Source: Haliclona indistincta
Taxonomy: Eukaryota > Porifera > Demospongiae > Haplosclerida > Chalinidae
Direction of reading: 5' to 3'
Assembly: GCA_964017065.1 (NCBI GenBank)
Contig: OZ024787.1
Span: 14,126,453 to 14,190,452 of the forward strand
Length of the DNA: 64,000 bases
Part shown: positions 11,713-22,653 of the stretch, one piece after another
Layout of the letters: every line of letters starts with the position of its first letter
Position numbering within the stretch: position 1 is the first letter of the stretch
Translations under genes and position numbers: made by a program
The notes under the pieces: generated by a model
The model's input: only the letters and a program-made list of their open reading frames with translations
Databases searched by the model: none
What the model was told of the DNA's origin: nothing

Positions 11713-13233
11713 CTCTCCCTCTCTCTCTCTCTCTGTCTCTCTCATGGGTGTAGTGTAGTATTGTTCCATTGTCTCTCTCTCTCTGATCCATGCTCTGGTA
11801 CATGGTTCCATCATGTGTTTATAATAACTAAAAACATGTATTGTCAATAGACCAGACATCACTTCATGTATATCATCAATACACTCTGTATGTGACTCAT
11901 GTATCTTGTACCTGTACATATAGCAGGTCATTGGTGATGGGTTGGTTTTCATGGTTTTTGTTCAAACTACAAAATATATCCCTTGAATCAAAAATTTTAT
12001 ATAGCATTGATTTGTATGTCTGTTCTATGTCAGGGACTGTTTGTGATTATTACCCCGAAAAAAGCTGNNNNNNNNNNNNNNNNNNNNNNNNNNNNNNNNN
12101 NNNNNNNNNNNNNNNNNNNNNNNNNNNNNNNNNNNNNNNNNNNNNNNNNNNNNNNNNNNNNNNNNNNNNNNNNNNNNNNNNNNNNNNNNNNNNNNNNNNN
12201 NNNNNNNNNNNNNNNNNNNNNNNNNNNNNNNNNNNNNNNNNNNNNNNNNNNNNNNNNNNNNNNNNNNATCACAGGTCAGTGGGTGCCATGTATCATAATT
12301 TATCATCTTCTCTTCTCTGTTCAGGTGTTTCTAATATTGTCTCACAGTACACTCATGAGTCGACTAGCCTATCTAATCCTCACTGGTGACCACACCCTCC
12401 AGCTCCCTCCCATCCTCACTGAAGGCACCACTGACCAGCCCAGCCCACCCACTAGTACTCACTCTCATCGTCGCAGCAGTTCTCGTGGCAGCGTGCGTGG
12501 CTTTGTCCGTCCTGACGAGCCCCTGGCTGTCAGCCTCACCCCTCCAGCTGGACGAGTGATTCATCCCTCAGCACGACCATTAGCAGTCCAGACCCAGCAG
12601 AGTGTGGGCGGGGCAGAGAGTGGCGGCAAGGAAGGATCCAGTACAGAATCACAATCACACATGAATGTTAGTAACCATGACGATATCATAGTTAGTAACC
12701 ATGACGATATCATAGTTAGTAACCATGACGATATCATAGTTAGTAACCATGACGATATCATAGTTAGTAACCATGACGATATCATAGTTAGTAACCATGA
12801 CGATATCATAGTTAGTAACCATGACGATATCATAGTTAGTAACCATGACGATATCATAGTTAGTAACCATGACGATATCATAGTGGAACCACCTCACAAT
12901 GTAAATGAAGAAGCCAATGAGCATTGGTAGTAAAAAGGCAAATTTCGGTTTTGTAAAATTTTTTGTAGTCTTCAACAGTGCTTGAAACAGCTTCAAACTG
13001 AGGTTCAATGTTGTTTCCTTGTCCCTTATTTGGAGGTTCCTCTTAGTTGTGTGATAGTAGTGTACAATATCTGTGTTTCAATATATTTGTGTTGTTTGGT
13101 GTAATTGTTGTTTTCTTTGTTTGTTGTTGATATCATCAGGAGTTGGTTACCATACCTGAGGTGGTAGATGGGTTTGTCCTCATTGAGTCACCTAATCTTG
13201 GTCCTATTGTAGTAAGCTCACTGTTAGTGTGTC

Positions 13234-13317
<84 letters not shown>

Positions 13318-14331
13318 TGTGTGTGTAAAGCCTCTAGTGGCTATAGGGTCATTGTGTCATAATGTGTGTCTCTATCATGTGTGTCAGCTGCGTGATGATG
13401 GTGTTAGAGGTATAGATGAAGAGGCGACTAGCCCAGATGATGATGAGCTGTCAGCATGCAGTAGTGTGGGGCATGAGGTGATTATACTACCCTCATATCA
13501 CTAGCTCACTATCACCCTCCTCCTTCTCCCTCGTGCAGGACCAGTGTGTCACCTTCACTCCGATACACGGCATCCCCATCAAGAGCACTGTCTTCACTGA
13601 CTCCATCCTCAGCGCCATCATTCCCTCACCTGATGATGACTCACGCTGCTTCTTTGCCATCAGCTTGCTCTACGCCATTACCCACAACACATGTGAGCCT
13701 GATCAAAATTTGTTATTTGCCTCATATTTGTAAAGTTCTATCAGATTTTGTACAATTTTAATCTCTTTCTCTCCAGCTATCAGCCAAAGACTATTAGAAG
13801 CTTTCTCACTGAAGAGAACTCCACAAGTTAGTGTTTATAGTGACAACTACTGCATGGTCTTATCTCTCCTCCCTCCCTCCCTCCCTCCCTCCCTCCCTCC
13901 CTCCCTCCCTCCCTCCCTCCCTCCCTCTCCCTCCCTCTCTTCTCAGATCCAGGCCACTAGTAGCTACCATAGTGAGCTGGTCGGTCGTCTCTTCTCTGTG
14001 CTAGAGGCTACAGCTGTGGGATCAGTACGGCTCATCACACTCCACATGTGCACCTTATTACTAGCGTCACTCATTGACCTACAACAACCAAGACTAGAGG
14101 AAAGGTGAGCACCACCATACTAACATGTACTGAGTCCTTTAGGAGATACATGTTATCATTCATAGTTTTTTTAATGATATTCATGAGAATTTATGGATTA
14201 GCATAGTGTCTCATTATCCTGTAGACACATCAAGAAGCTTGAGAGGGCAGTGGAAGGTAGCTGTGTACAGCTATCTACCTACTACAGGTCAATGGTGAGT
14301 GCTAGCTATCAGCTACTATAGCTAACACACT

Positions 14332-14425
<94 letters not shown>

Positions 14426-14580
14426 GGGCTCCTCTGAAGACACCTTCCTTGAGATGTTCGAAGATGAGTATGCTCGTGGAAAGGTAAGAGAAAGCTTTGT
14501 CTTCCATGTAATCGATGCCTGTTATACCTGTCATCAATCACTCTTTGCTTGCTTGGTCCCTTCCTCTCTCTCTCTCTCTT

Positions 14581-14660
<80 letters not shown>

Positions 14661-15073
14661 TCTCTCTCTCTCCCTCTCTCTCTCCCTCTCTCCCTCCCTC
14701 CCTTCCTCCCCCTCTCTCTCAGCGGTACAATATCAAGGTGAACTTCCTTCTGATGGACTCCTCCATTCTGCTCCCTCCCACTGGTACCCCACTCACTGGT
14801 ATTGACTTCACTAAGAGACTGCCATGTGGAGAGACAGAGAGAGCTCAACGAGTGAGTTACTCAAATCATTCTCTATTTAAAGAGCTTTGGTGGTTTCACT
14901 GTCTCTCTCTGATCTCAGGCGATGGCAGTATTTTTTAGTCTTCGTGAGCTCCAGCAGCAGATCACTCACCAAGAGGAGACAGTGCTGCCACTCACTCCTA
15001 CTACCACTACAGCTGTGACTGGTGACATCATTGATACAGGTAAGAATGGGTGGGGTCACACGATGAGCTTCCT

Positions 15074-15136
<63 letters not shown>

Positions 15137-17143
15137 CCCTGGTGGTTCTACTGGTAGAGTTGAGTCTTGGGTTTATAACCCAGAGGACACTGATTCGAAT
15201 CCCAGGGCAGGAGGGAAAAAACATCCACAAGTACTCCAGCCCACCAGCCCACCCATCTGTAAAACGGGTACCTGGTCTTGTACTGGGGAGCAAAGCACAC
15301 CAACTGTGTCTCATTGTTTGCTAATGGTAGTTGTGGGACATAGGGTGCCCACACCGGCAGTGGGAGGCATGGTTGGTACCTCCTGCGAGTTCCTTGCCCG
15401 GGCTCCAGGAGTGCTCATAGCACCGGCACATCGTACCTGCTTAGTGCACAGGTGACCTGTAATAGGCAGTGAGAAGCTTTTTTTTGATTCTGAATCACTG
15501 CAATACATGTATTATTCATTGTGTCAGTGTTTACTGTTTTCTCTTGTAGCAAATTGTGATCTGGTAAACTGTGATGTCATCAGTGGAGAAAAGTAAGTAC
15601 TGATGTGTGTGTGTGTATCTCACTCACTGTGTCTGTCTCAGAGTGTCTAGTCGGTTCATGCTGGTCACTGATAATGAGTTCATGTTGGTTGAACCAGACA
15701 AGAGTAGACTGGGCTGTGGAGTGATCACCTTCATCGCTTTCCTACAGGTATACCCTCACTCACTCACTCACTCACTCACTCACTCACTCACTCACTCACT
15801 CACTCACTCACTCACTCACCCACTCACTCACTCACTCACTCACTCACTCGCTCAATCACTCACACGTTACATAGTGTACCATTGCAGTTGCTATATATTT
15901 CTATCCACTACTCCAGGATGTTGATATAGCTACTGATCCAGCTGATAACTGTGCCCTCTACATTATAGCTCATCATCGCACCAAATCTCAAGTGAGGCGT
16001 CGCCCAGCACTCTCCGCTCGTTTCCTCTTCATTGACCACATCCGGTGTCTTGCTACGAAACAGAATCTGATCCGCCACAAAGAGTCACTCAGACACACCA
16101 AGATGGCGCTCATAGCGAATATGCTCGGTCTCCCTCCTCCCAGTGCCCTTGCTCCTCTTAATTCTCCTCGTCCTGTTATCCTAGCCCCGCCCACTGACTC
16201 CATTGATTCTAGCCCCGCCCCTCACCCCACCACTGCCTCGTCTCGCGCTACAAGTGTGTCTACAGCCAGTCTGCCTTCTTCTCCCTCAACCACACACACT
16301 ATAGCAAGTCAAACCTTGAAGACCAACCCAACAGCTAGTGATACCACTGCACAGTCTGAAGACATTGAGCTAAACAGTATTGGCGGCAATAGTACACTTA
16401 GCACAGGCTCAACACACCCTCTGAGATCATTGTCTCCCAGCATAGTCCACTATACTTCCAAGGATGAGCAAATATCGCTCGTGCTGCCCAGTTGTTTAGC
16501 TATCTCCCCTGTCAAGCTTATTCCTCCTCTCGCTGACAACGCTGTAACCACTCCTCAAGAGATGAGAGAGAGCCTGTTGTTAACTTATTGTAGCAGTAGC
16601 GCCGAGCCTTCACTAGAGACAAAGGAAGATAATCAAGTAATGGTGGGACCAGTTGAGACACTGCCTAGCTCAGGGCTGGTACTGAACGAGGAGGAAACCA
16701 CAACTGGTAATCGAGAAGAAAAGAATGAAGAGAACTATTGCTTGGGGTCACCAGAAAGAAAGCTCAGAGGTGTCCGAGAATATGAAGACACTGTAGAAAG
16801 ATTACTATCTCAAACTGATCAACAACCTAGCATTGAATCTAGCCAGCTTTCTGAAAGTGATACGATACAGACCGATGAAACTAAGACTTCTCTTGCTTGT
16901 GACAGTCAGTCAGAGGGTACTAGTGCTTCTCTTGGTGGAAAAGATTCGGACATTGTTGATCCTAGTGCGTCTAACAGTGATGCTGTATCTAGCGACTTGC
17001 ACACGTCAATAGAGGAGAGCAATGTGACAGAGATGCAGGAGGAAGATAGAACAGTGGGAGTGAGTAGTGATGCTGGTTTGAACACTAGTGAGATAGTTGC
17101 TAGAGATCATGGTCATACCACAGGTGACAATGACATTCAGTAA
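11363..17143 (+). CDS. CLEC16A: CLEC16A/ema homologue (endosomal-mitophagy regulator), with assembly gap
   Basis: Exons with matching phases: 11363-11445, 11508-11636, 12325-(12666 or 12892), 13140-13211, 13388-13477, 13539-13692, 13777-13826, 13947-14104, 14225-14294, 14427-14483, 14723-14851, 14919-15039, 15550-15592, 15642-15747 and 15917-17143. Exon 2 has the family signature NRNLLVETFRS and EILIWGDQNDSSV. Later exons carry SPDDDSRCFFAISLLYA, ILLPPTGTPLTGIDF and FLFIDHIRCL, all in family order. The Ser/Thr-rich acidic tail from about 16110 is expected to be disordered. In animals this protein acts in endolysosomal trafficking and mitophagy. About 300 codons (the rest of the FPL domain) are missing between 11637 and 12324, where the gap at 12068-12267 lies. 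Confidence 0.9.
12068..12267. other. assembly gap (200 N)
   Basis: A run of 200 N inside CLEC16A. The round number suggests a placeholder of unknown true length. The first bases after it (atcacag/gtcagt) look like the end of an exon. Confidence 0.99.
12667..12882 (+). repeat. 24-bp minisatellite, 9 perfect copies, in CLEC16A
   Basis: Nine tandem 24-bp units starting gttagtaaccatgacgat. If translated they give nine copies of VSNHDDII in frame with the upstream exon. Each unit also starts with a donor-like gttagt in phase 0, so the array could be exon or intron. Confidence 0.95.
13237..13326 (+). repeat. (GT)n/(GTGC)n microsatellite in CLEC16A intron
   Basis: About 90 bp of gt dinucleotides passing into gtgc tetranucleotides and back. 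It lies just after the donor at 13212. Confidence 0.95.
13865..13945 (+). repeat. (CTCC)n tract acting as polypyrimidine tract
   Basis: A pyrimidine-only CTCC repeat runs into the acceptor at 13946 and makes up most of the short intron 13827-13946. Confidence 0.9.
14331..14424 (+). repeat. (CT)n tract abutting CLEC16A acceptor
   Basis: An almost pure CT repeat ends directly at the acceptor tag at 14424-14426. Confidence 0.95.
14563..14720 (+). repeat. (CT)n/(CCCT)n tract abutting CLEC16A acceptor
   Basis: About 158 bp of pyrimidine repeat ends at the acceptor cag at 14720-14722. It fills most of the intron 14484-14722. Confidence 0.95.
15135..15488 (+). mobile_element. tRNA-derived SINE
   Basis: The first 75 nt (15135-15209) fold like a tRNA. 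The 7-bp acceptor stem tgccctg / cagggca is perfect. There is an A-box-like tggttctactgg, a B-box-like gattcgaatcc and an anticodon-type arm around ttgggtttataaccca. An unrelated body of about 250 bp follows, ending near a T-rich run at 15478. It lies in a CLEC16A intron after a (GT)n run. No target duplication was identified. Confidence 0.75.
15750..15860 (+). repeat. (CACT)n microsatellite in CLEC16A intron
   Basis: Tandem cact repeats with a few substitutions, between the donor at 15748 and the last CLEC16A exon. Confidence 0.95.
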
Positions 17144-17289
17144 TAAATATTCAGTATTTTTGTAAATACGTGTAATTCCTTCTGTGCAAAAAAATCTACT
17201 GTTTCTGTGTCAAAGATAAAATAAACTTTTGTGGTGTGGTGTAGGGGGCGTTTTATTGCGTTTGTATGCTGTACAGTGGTGTTATTATT

Positions 17290-17352
17290 GTGAAGTGTTT
17301 GGGGTCAATCTTTTGTGGTAGTGGTGGCTTTGAGAAAAGCCGGTTTGAAAAA
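17290..17352 (-). terminator. H2A 3'-end region with histone stem-loop
   Basis: On the minus strand the 16-nt stem-loop ggcttttctcaaagcc (17326-17341; 6-bp stem, 4-nt loop) is followed by accac and a purine-rich downstream element. This is the replication-dependent histone 3'-processing arrangement. The whole 63 nt are the exact reverse complement of 18501-18563 downstream of H2B. Confidence 0.9.
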
Positions 17353-17372
17353 GTAAAATAAAAATAAAGTTC

Positions 17373-17759
17373 TTAGTCCGAAGACTTCTTGCCAGCTCCT
17401 GTCTTCTTGGGGAGAAGGACGGCGTGGATGTTGGGCAGCACTCCACCCTGGGCAATGGTGACACCAGCCAACAGCTTGTTCAACTCCTCATCGTTGCGGA
17501 TGGCGAGCTGAAGATGGCGGGGGTTGACCCTCTGCTTCTTGTTGTCACGGGCAGCGTTGCCGGCCAACTCGAGGATCTCAGCGGTGAGGTACTCCATCAC
17601 AGCAGCCAAGTAGACTGGGGCGCCAGCACCAACACGCTCAGAGTAGTTTCCACTCTTGAGGAGACGGTGGACACGACCAACAGGGAACTGGAGTCCTGCG
17701 CGAGCAGATCGGCTCTTGGACTTAGCGCGAGCTTTTCCTCCTTTGCCACGACCAGACAT
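17373..17759 (-). CDS. H2A: histone H2A
   Basis: The single-exon ORF of 128 residues starts [13 protein letters not shown] and has the canonical H2A fold residues ([42 protein letters not shown]). The tail ends [11 protein letters not shown]. It lacks the SQEY motif of H2A.X, so it is a canonical replication-type H2A. It forms nucleosome dimers with H2B and is transcribed divergently from the H2B gene at 18106 across a shared region of about 346 bp. The absence of introns and the stem-loop 3' end fit S-phase expression. Confidence 0.98.
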   Translation of the reverse strand: MSGRGKGGKARAKSKSRSARAGLQFPVGRVHRLLKSGNYSERVGAGAPVYLAAVMEYLTAEILELAGNAARDNKKQRVNPRHLQLAIRNDEELNKLLAGVTIAQGGVLPNIHAVLLPKKTGAGKKSSD

Positions 17760-18105
17760 GGTTGATAGGTTTCTTGAACTTGGAGAGAACTTCGGGAAGA
17801 TGAAATGAAGAACGAATGCGCAGCTCGGGCGGTTCCCTCCCTTTTACCTAGCTCAGAGCTCCCGCCAAAACCAAAAGGATCACTTCTAGATTAGCCAATC
17901 AGATTTGAGCTTTGTTCGGGCGGATCCGGATCAATAATTTTAGCTGCAATCTGATTGGCTGGAGTGTATTTGATCCTAGTGGCGGGTGATCCGCCTCGAG
18001 TGATCCTCCCGGGACGATATAAAAGTGATCGCGAGGCAAGTGCCAGCCATCACTGTTCAACTTGTTATTCCAGTCAACGTTCAGCAGTTCATCTCTACAA
18101 GCATC
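17760..18105. promoter_or_regulatory. shared divergent H2A/H2B promoter
   Basis: The intergenic stretch has a TATA box for H2B (tataaaag at 18018-18025). Two CCAAT boxes face each other, agccaatcaga at 17893 and tctgattggct at 17950, forming an inverted pair. A taaaagg-type box near 17840 on the minus strand may serve H2A. Confidence 0.75.
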
Positions 18106-18477
18106 ATGCCTGGCAAAGTCGCTAGCAAGAAGGGCGAGAAGAAGGCCGCCACCAAATCCAAGCCTTCCGGAGAGCACAAGAAGCGTCACAGGAAGCGCAA
18201 GGAGAGCTACTCTATCTACATCTACAAAGTCCTGAAGCAGGTCCACCCCGAGACTGGTATCTCCAGCAAGGCCATGAGCATCATGAACTCGTTCGTGAAC
18301 GACATCTTCGAGCGCATTGCTGCCGAGTCCTCTCGTCTGGCCCACTACAACAAGAAGCACACCATCACTAGTCGGGAGATCCAGACTGCCGTGCGCCTGT
18401 TGCTGCCAGGAGAGCTCTCCAAGCACGCCGTCTCTGAGGGAACCAAGGCTGTCACCAAGTACACCAGCAGCAAATAA
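18106..18477 (+). CDS. H2B: histone H2B
   Basis: A 123-residue protein with start chosen at [13 protein letters not shown], the usual H2B length. The core is diagnostic: [34 protein letters not shown], and the C-terminus ending [12 protein letters not shown]. The upstream in-frame extension to 18025 overlaps the TATA region and is rejected as coding. It pairs with H2A from the adjacent divergent gene. It is intronless, with a histone stem-loop 35 bp after the stop. Confidence 0.98.
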   Translation: MPGKVASKKGEKKAATKSKPSGEHKKRHRKRKESYSIYIYKVLKQVHPETGISSKAMSIMNSFVNDIFERIAAESSRLAHYNKKHTITSREIQTAVRLLLPGELSKHAVSEGTKAVTKYTSSK

Positions 18478-18500
18478 ACTGTTTCCCTTTTATTTTCCTT

Positions 18501-18563
18501 TTTTTCAAACCGGCTTTTCTCAAAGCCACCACTACCACAAAAGATTGACCCCAAACACTTCAC
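18501..18563 (+). terminator. H2B 3'-end region with histone stem-loop
   Basis: The stem-loop ggcttttctcaaagcc lies at 18512-18527, followed by accac and the purine-rich aaaagattgacc downstream element. The 63 nt equal the reverse complement of 17290-17352. Confidence 0.9.
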
Positions 18564-18855
18564 ATGCATTTCACCACACACTGAATACTCCAGTCACATG
18601 ACAGTAGTCGCACAGAGAGGTGTCATTGAACATTTTTATGTTGTAGTAGACTTGGTTGTAGATAAGTTGACTAGTCAGGGTGAGGCAGAGAGAATGGTGT
18701 GTGATAACACGATTCACTTCTTTCAAACCACTAGCTGATACACGTCCACTGAGCTCTTTACAATGTGTTAGAATAGTCATTAAATGAACAAATGCACTTA
18801 GAACAGATACAATGTTGATTTGCACATGTCATTTATATAATAATGAGAGGGTGTG

Positions 18856-20136
18856 TCACATGCCGGTGTAAGCTGGTCCCCCGCCCTCTGGAGTGACCCA
18901 GTTGATATTCTGACTAGGATCCTTGATGTCACACGTCTTGCAATGTATGCAGTTCTGAGCATTGATCTGTAGCCTCATTCCTGTACCGTCCTCCACAGGC
19001 ACGTACTCGTACACACCAGCGGGGCAGAAGCGTTGCTCTGGGCCGTCGTACAGTGCCAGGTTGTGGTCCACCGGTACGCTGTCATCCATTAGCGTGAGAT
19101 GAGCAGGTTGATCATGCTCGTGGTTAGTCCCAGTCAACGCAACAGAGGAGAGCAGATCGAAGCTGATCTCACCGTCCGGTTTGGGGTAGTCTATGGGTTT
19201 ACACTCTGCAGCTGGTCGTAGCTTGGTGTGGTCGGGATGGAACTTGAATGTCCATGGCTCCTTGCCTCTGAGTATCCAGGTGAACATACCAGTGTAGAGG
19301 AACCCGCCCCATAGTCCCAGCTTAGAGTGGAAGGATGGGCGCATGTTGCGAACTAGTTTCAGCTCCTTCCATATCCAGCTATTCTTGACACGATCTTCAT
19401 ATGTGTCTAGATACAGACCTACACAAGATAATCACTGTCATATAATACTGTAGGTACACTTTGTTAAAATGCAATCTCAGCTAACCAGTTGTGTTGGATT
19501 TTTCGCTGCTGGTCATTGCTTCAAAAGCTGCCTCTGCCGCCAGCATGCCGCTCTTCATGGCGTTGTGACTGCCTTTGACCTTGGCGACATTCATGAACCC
19601 TGGAGAGCAGCCCAGTAGAGCACCACCAGGGAATGCTAGCTTAGGCACACACTAGGAGAAGGAGATGAGAAGATTTGGCTTTGTGTGTGGTAGTGCTTCC
19701 TAACCTGTGTACCACCTTCATTGAGAGCTCGAGCACCGTAACTGATTCTCTTCCCTCCCTCAAACACCGGCCGTATCGATGGGTGGAGCTTCCAGCGCTG
19801 AGGAGAGAGAGTGAGGGGAGAGAGAGAGAGAGAGAGAGGGAGGGAGTGGGAGGGAGAGAGAGGGAGGGAGTGGGAGGGAGAGAAAGTGAGGTTGATGCTG
19901 GTCTCATATGAACAGGCTTTTTAACTTGTGCTAAGTAAGTAGTGTGTCACTGTGTGTTACCTGGAACTCTTTGAAGGGGTTCAAGTAAGGATTGGTATAG
20001 TCCAGAGCAACCTGAGTGATAGAACGATTTACACATGCAAAGAGCTGTAGCTATCACTCACAACAAACCCGCAAGATACTAGAGGAGCTCCCTCATCAAG
20101 ATGATAGAGAAATGAACCGCCATATGTTCTGAAATC

Positions 20137-20176
<40 letters not shown>

Positions 20177-21666
20177 TGAGCACACCATACACTAATGACT
20201 CACTAGCGGCCATCCTGAGGTATGCTCCACTTGACCTGGTTTGTGTTTAGCTGGGTCTACCTCCCATAGCTGCAGCACAAGATGACAACTGTCAGTGTGT
20301 GTGTGTGGATTGACTCAAAGTATGAAAGTATGAATGTGAGTGAGTGAGTGAGTGAGTGTGGTGCTAGACCTCCTTTAGTCCAATAGCATAGCTCTGTGGT
20401 TGGCAGTTGCTGCGCAGGTTAAACTTGTCTTGAAGCTGTTTTGATAATGAACCACGACAGCCCTCAGCAAACAGAGTCACTTTAGCATGAAGCTCCATTC
20501 CACGAGCAAATGTAGACTGCACCATAGACAATCGAATAGAGAGACAAGCTAATCACGTAGGTACCTTAGGAGAACCATCCTTAGCCACACCCACATCAGC
20601 TGTAGCCACACCCTTCACACTACCATCCTTATGATACAGTACCTAGATGATGGAGAGTGGCTGTATAATATCCCTCACTCATAAACAAGCTTACCTCAGA
20701 GGCCGGTATTCCAGGATAGACATCCACTCCCATGGACTCCGCCTGTTCTCCTAACCATCTCACAACGTTGCCGAGCCTGACAACATAGTTGCCATGGTTA
20801 CGCATCGGCATACCCGGCAACAGTGGGACAGGAATACGTCTCTTCTCAGTTAGAATAGCAAATCGATCAGTAGCAACAGGTGTATGAAGAGGAGCCTGAT
20901 ATGAGAAAGAGAGAGAGATAGGAGGAAGGTATGTCATAGGTCTGTGGCTACCTCTCTTTCCTTCCAGTCTGGAAACAGCTCAGTGATTGCTCTCGGCTCT
21001 ATCACGGCGCCTGACAGAGTGTGAGCTCCTAACTCGGGTGCCTTCTCCACCACACACACCTTCACCTCTTGTCCGCTCTCCTGTGACAGCTGCTTCAGTC
21101 TGATTGCCGCAGCTAGCCCAGCTGGCCCCGCCCCTACTATCAGGATGTCACATTCCTCAGCCTCACGGGACATGTCCACTTCTGTAGTGGAAACCAAATG
21201 ACATATATACCACAAGGTTGGGCTACAGTAAGCTCTTTACCAGTCCATCTTGGGTCTGTCTCTCTGGGAACTACAGAATAGTGAGTAGTGATCTTAGGAC
21301 TAGTGGATGCTGAAGAATAGCCACATCTGACAACACCTGAGAGAGGGAAGAGAGAGAGAGAGAGGGAAGAGAGAGGGAAGAGAGAGAGAGAGAGAGAGGG
21401 GGAGGGAGGTAGGGAGGGAGAGAGGTAGGTAGGTAGGGAGGGAGAGAGGGAGGTAGGTAGGGAGGAGGAGGGAGGGAGGGAGAGTTGAATGATGCAATTT
21501 CTAATCCAGATTGCATGGGCCTGTCTTTAACAATTTCACAGTGATTCTAGTTATTGCTACCTAGTCACTGTAACACACAGTACTGGTATTACTCACCTAT
21601 TGGTAATCCTCTGGTTATTACAGTACGAGACAGCTCTCGCACCAGCCGACAGCTAGCAACCGCCAT
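18856..21666 (-). CDS. ETFDH: electron-transfer-flavoprotein:ubiquinone oxidoreductase
   Basis: Twelve exons join in phase: 21666-21597, 21336-21241, 21181-20952, 20895-20695, 20642-20565, 20516-20370, 20269-20204, 20136-20062, 20011-19961, 19797-19705, 19651-19486 and 19418-18856. They give 611 residues, close to the usual family length. The Arg-rich start [15 protein letters not shown] looks like a mitochondrial targeting peptide. The FAD-binding glycine motif is [11 protein letters not shown], and the 4Fe-4S ligands lie in the C-terminal [13 protein letters not shown] segment plus an upstream Cys. ETFDH passes electrons from ETF (fatty-acid and amino-acid dehydrogenases) to ubiquinone on the inner mitochondrial membrane. 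Several introns carry (CT)n runs at the acceptor. The 20370 donor (gtctag) is non-consensus. Confidence 0.96.
19800..19890 (-). repeat. purine microsatellite in ETFDH intron
   Basis: (GA)n/(GGGA)n on the plus strand, so a pyrimidine tract on the coding strand just before the acceptor of exon 19797. Confidence 0.9.
21340..21485 (-). repeat. purine microsatellite in ETFDH intron 1
   Basis: GA- and GGGA/GGTA-rich repeat, read as pyrimidines on the ETFDH strand, directly before the acceptor of exon 2 (21336). Confidence 0.9.
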
Positions 21667-21884
21667 TTTTATGGGCGTGTTTACAATCGAGCCCCACCTC
21701 TTTTGTTAGAGAGTGTCGTCGCGTCTAGCGCTGGTTTCTCGGTCTTAGCTGCTCCAGATCTGATTCAACGCGTAAGTAAAATGAATTAACTATATCAATG
21801 CAAGTAGTGAAATGGGTTAGAAGCTGTAGAATGCACATTTCTAGTTTCATGTGTCTGTTTTGCACACACAGAGCTGATCACGTG

Positions 21885-22058
21885 ATGGTGGTGTGGGGCA
21901 GGGTAGCAGACTATGCTCAGCGCGGTATGGTGGTGGTACTGGCGGGATTGAGTGTATATGGTATTGCAATAATGGCGAGAGGAGGATGGAAAGCGAAGCA
22001 GAGGAAGAACAATGCACTGAAAGAAGCATCGAAATCCAGAGAGACAATATCATCATAG
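21885..22058 (+). CDS. 57-aa single-pass membrane protein, COX14-like
   Basis: A 57-residue ORF starts at ATG 21885, just inside an exon after an acceptor at about 21871. A 5' non-coding exon probably lies near 21720-21775. The layout is a short N-terminus (WGRVADYAQRG), one hydrophobic helix (MVVVLAGLSVYGIAIMA) and a basic C-terminal tail (KAKQRKNNALKEASKS). Size and layout, including an AD...VYG pattern, resemble COX14, the inner-membrane complex IV assembly factor. The gene is divergent from ETFDH, and the two starts are 219 bp apart. The similarity is short, so another small mitochondrial protein is possible. Confidence 0.5.
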   Translation: MVVWGRVADYAQRGMVVVLAGLSVYGIAIMARGGWKAKQRKNNALKEASKSRETISS

Positions 22059-22653
22059 ACAGTAAACTACTACGAATAGCTACAAATTATAAAATTTCAT
22101 TCGCAAAAATTGTTCTTCATTGTCTGTAAAGGTCAGACAGACACATGTGGTGCTCAGACAGACAGACATACATATGGTGCTTCAATATCCCGGGTAAATA
22201 CAGCGCCGTTTGTTCAGGTAACTAGGTCCACACACCAAACGACAATAGTCAACTCTCATGGCGGTCACTCTGGATCCCTCAGAGATTTTCATTCAAGAGT
22301 GGGAATATCATTATTGTGGTTTGGAGGTTGAAATAATAGCTCATGTAAGCTTGTTAGAAATGACCAGGAGTGCATAATGAGAGAGCGATGTAATGATCTT
22401 ACATTGCAATTTATTATCAATTTATCTAACACATCATGTAGTTAACACTGACTTACTCGGCATTTAATACATCGATCGTGAACACCCGTAATCCAACCGC
22501 CCTAACCAGGAAACACACATGCACGTTCAGTAGCTAGACATGCACATGTGAACTACCGGTAGGCTATAGCTAGTGTATGTGATAATGTTACATGAGACTT
22601 AGCAAGATATAGTGATTAGTAGACAAGCATGAGAAACAATAGGTCAGTATTTG
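22059..22653. other. intergenic, no recognised feature
   Basis: Contains the probable 3' ends of the COX14-like gene and of the minus-strand TSC2 half. I see no repeat, RNA or credible ORF. Confidence 0.5.

Noticed and set aside
11983..12930. 315-codon ORF running through N
   Set aside because: The left part crosses the assembly gap. Only the part from 12325 is supported as CLEC16A.
14302..14848. Arg-Glu and Ser-Leu repeat ORFs
   Set aside because: Reading frames of (CT)n microsatellites in CLEC16A introns.
15135..15209. Functional tRNA gene
   Set aside because: T-arm pairing is degraded and a non-tRNA body follows; it is a SINE head.
17424..17765. Plus-strand ORF over H2A
   Set aside because: Antisense shadow of the H2A gene.
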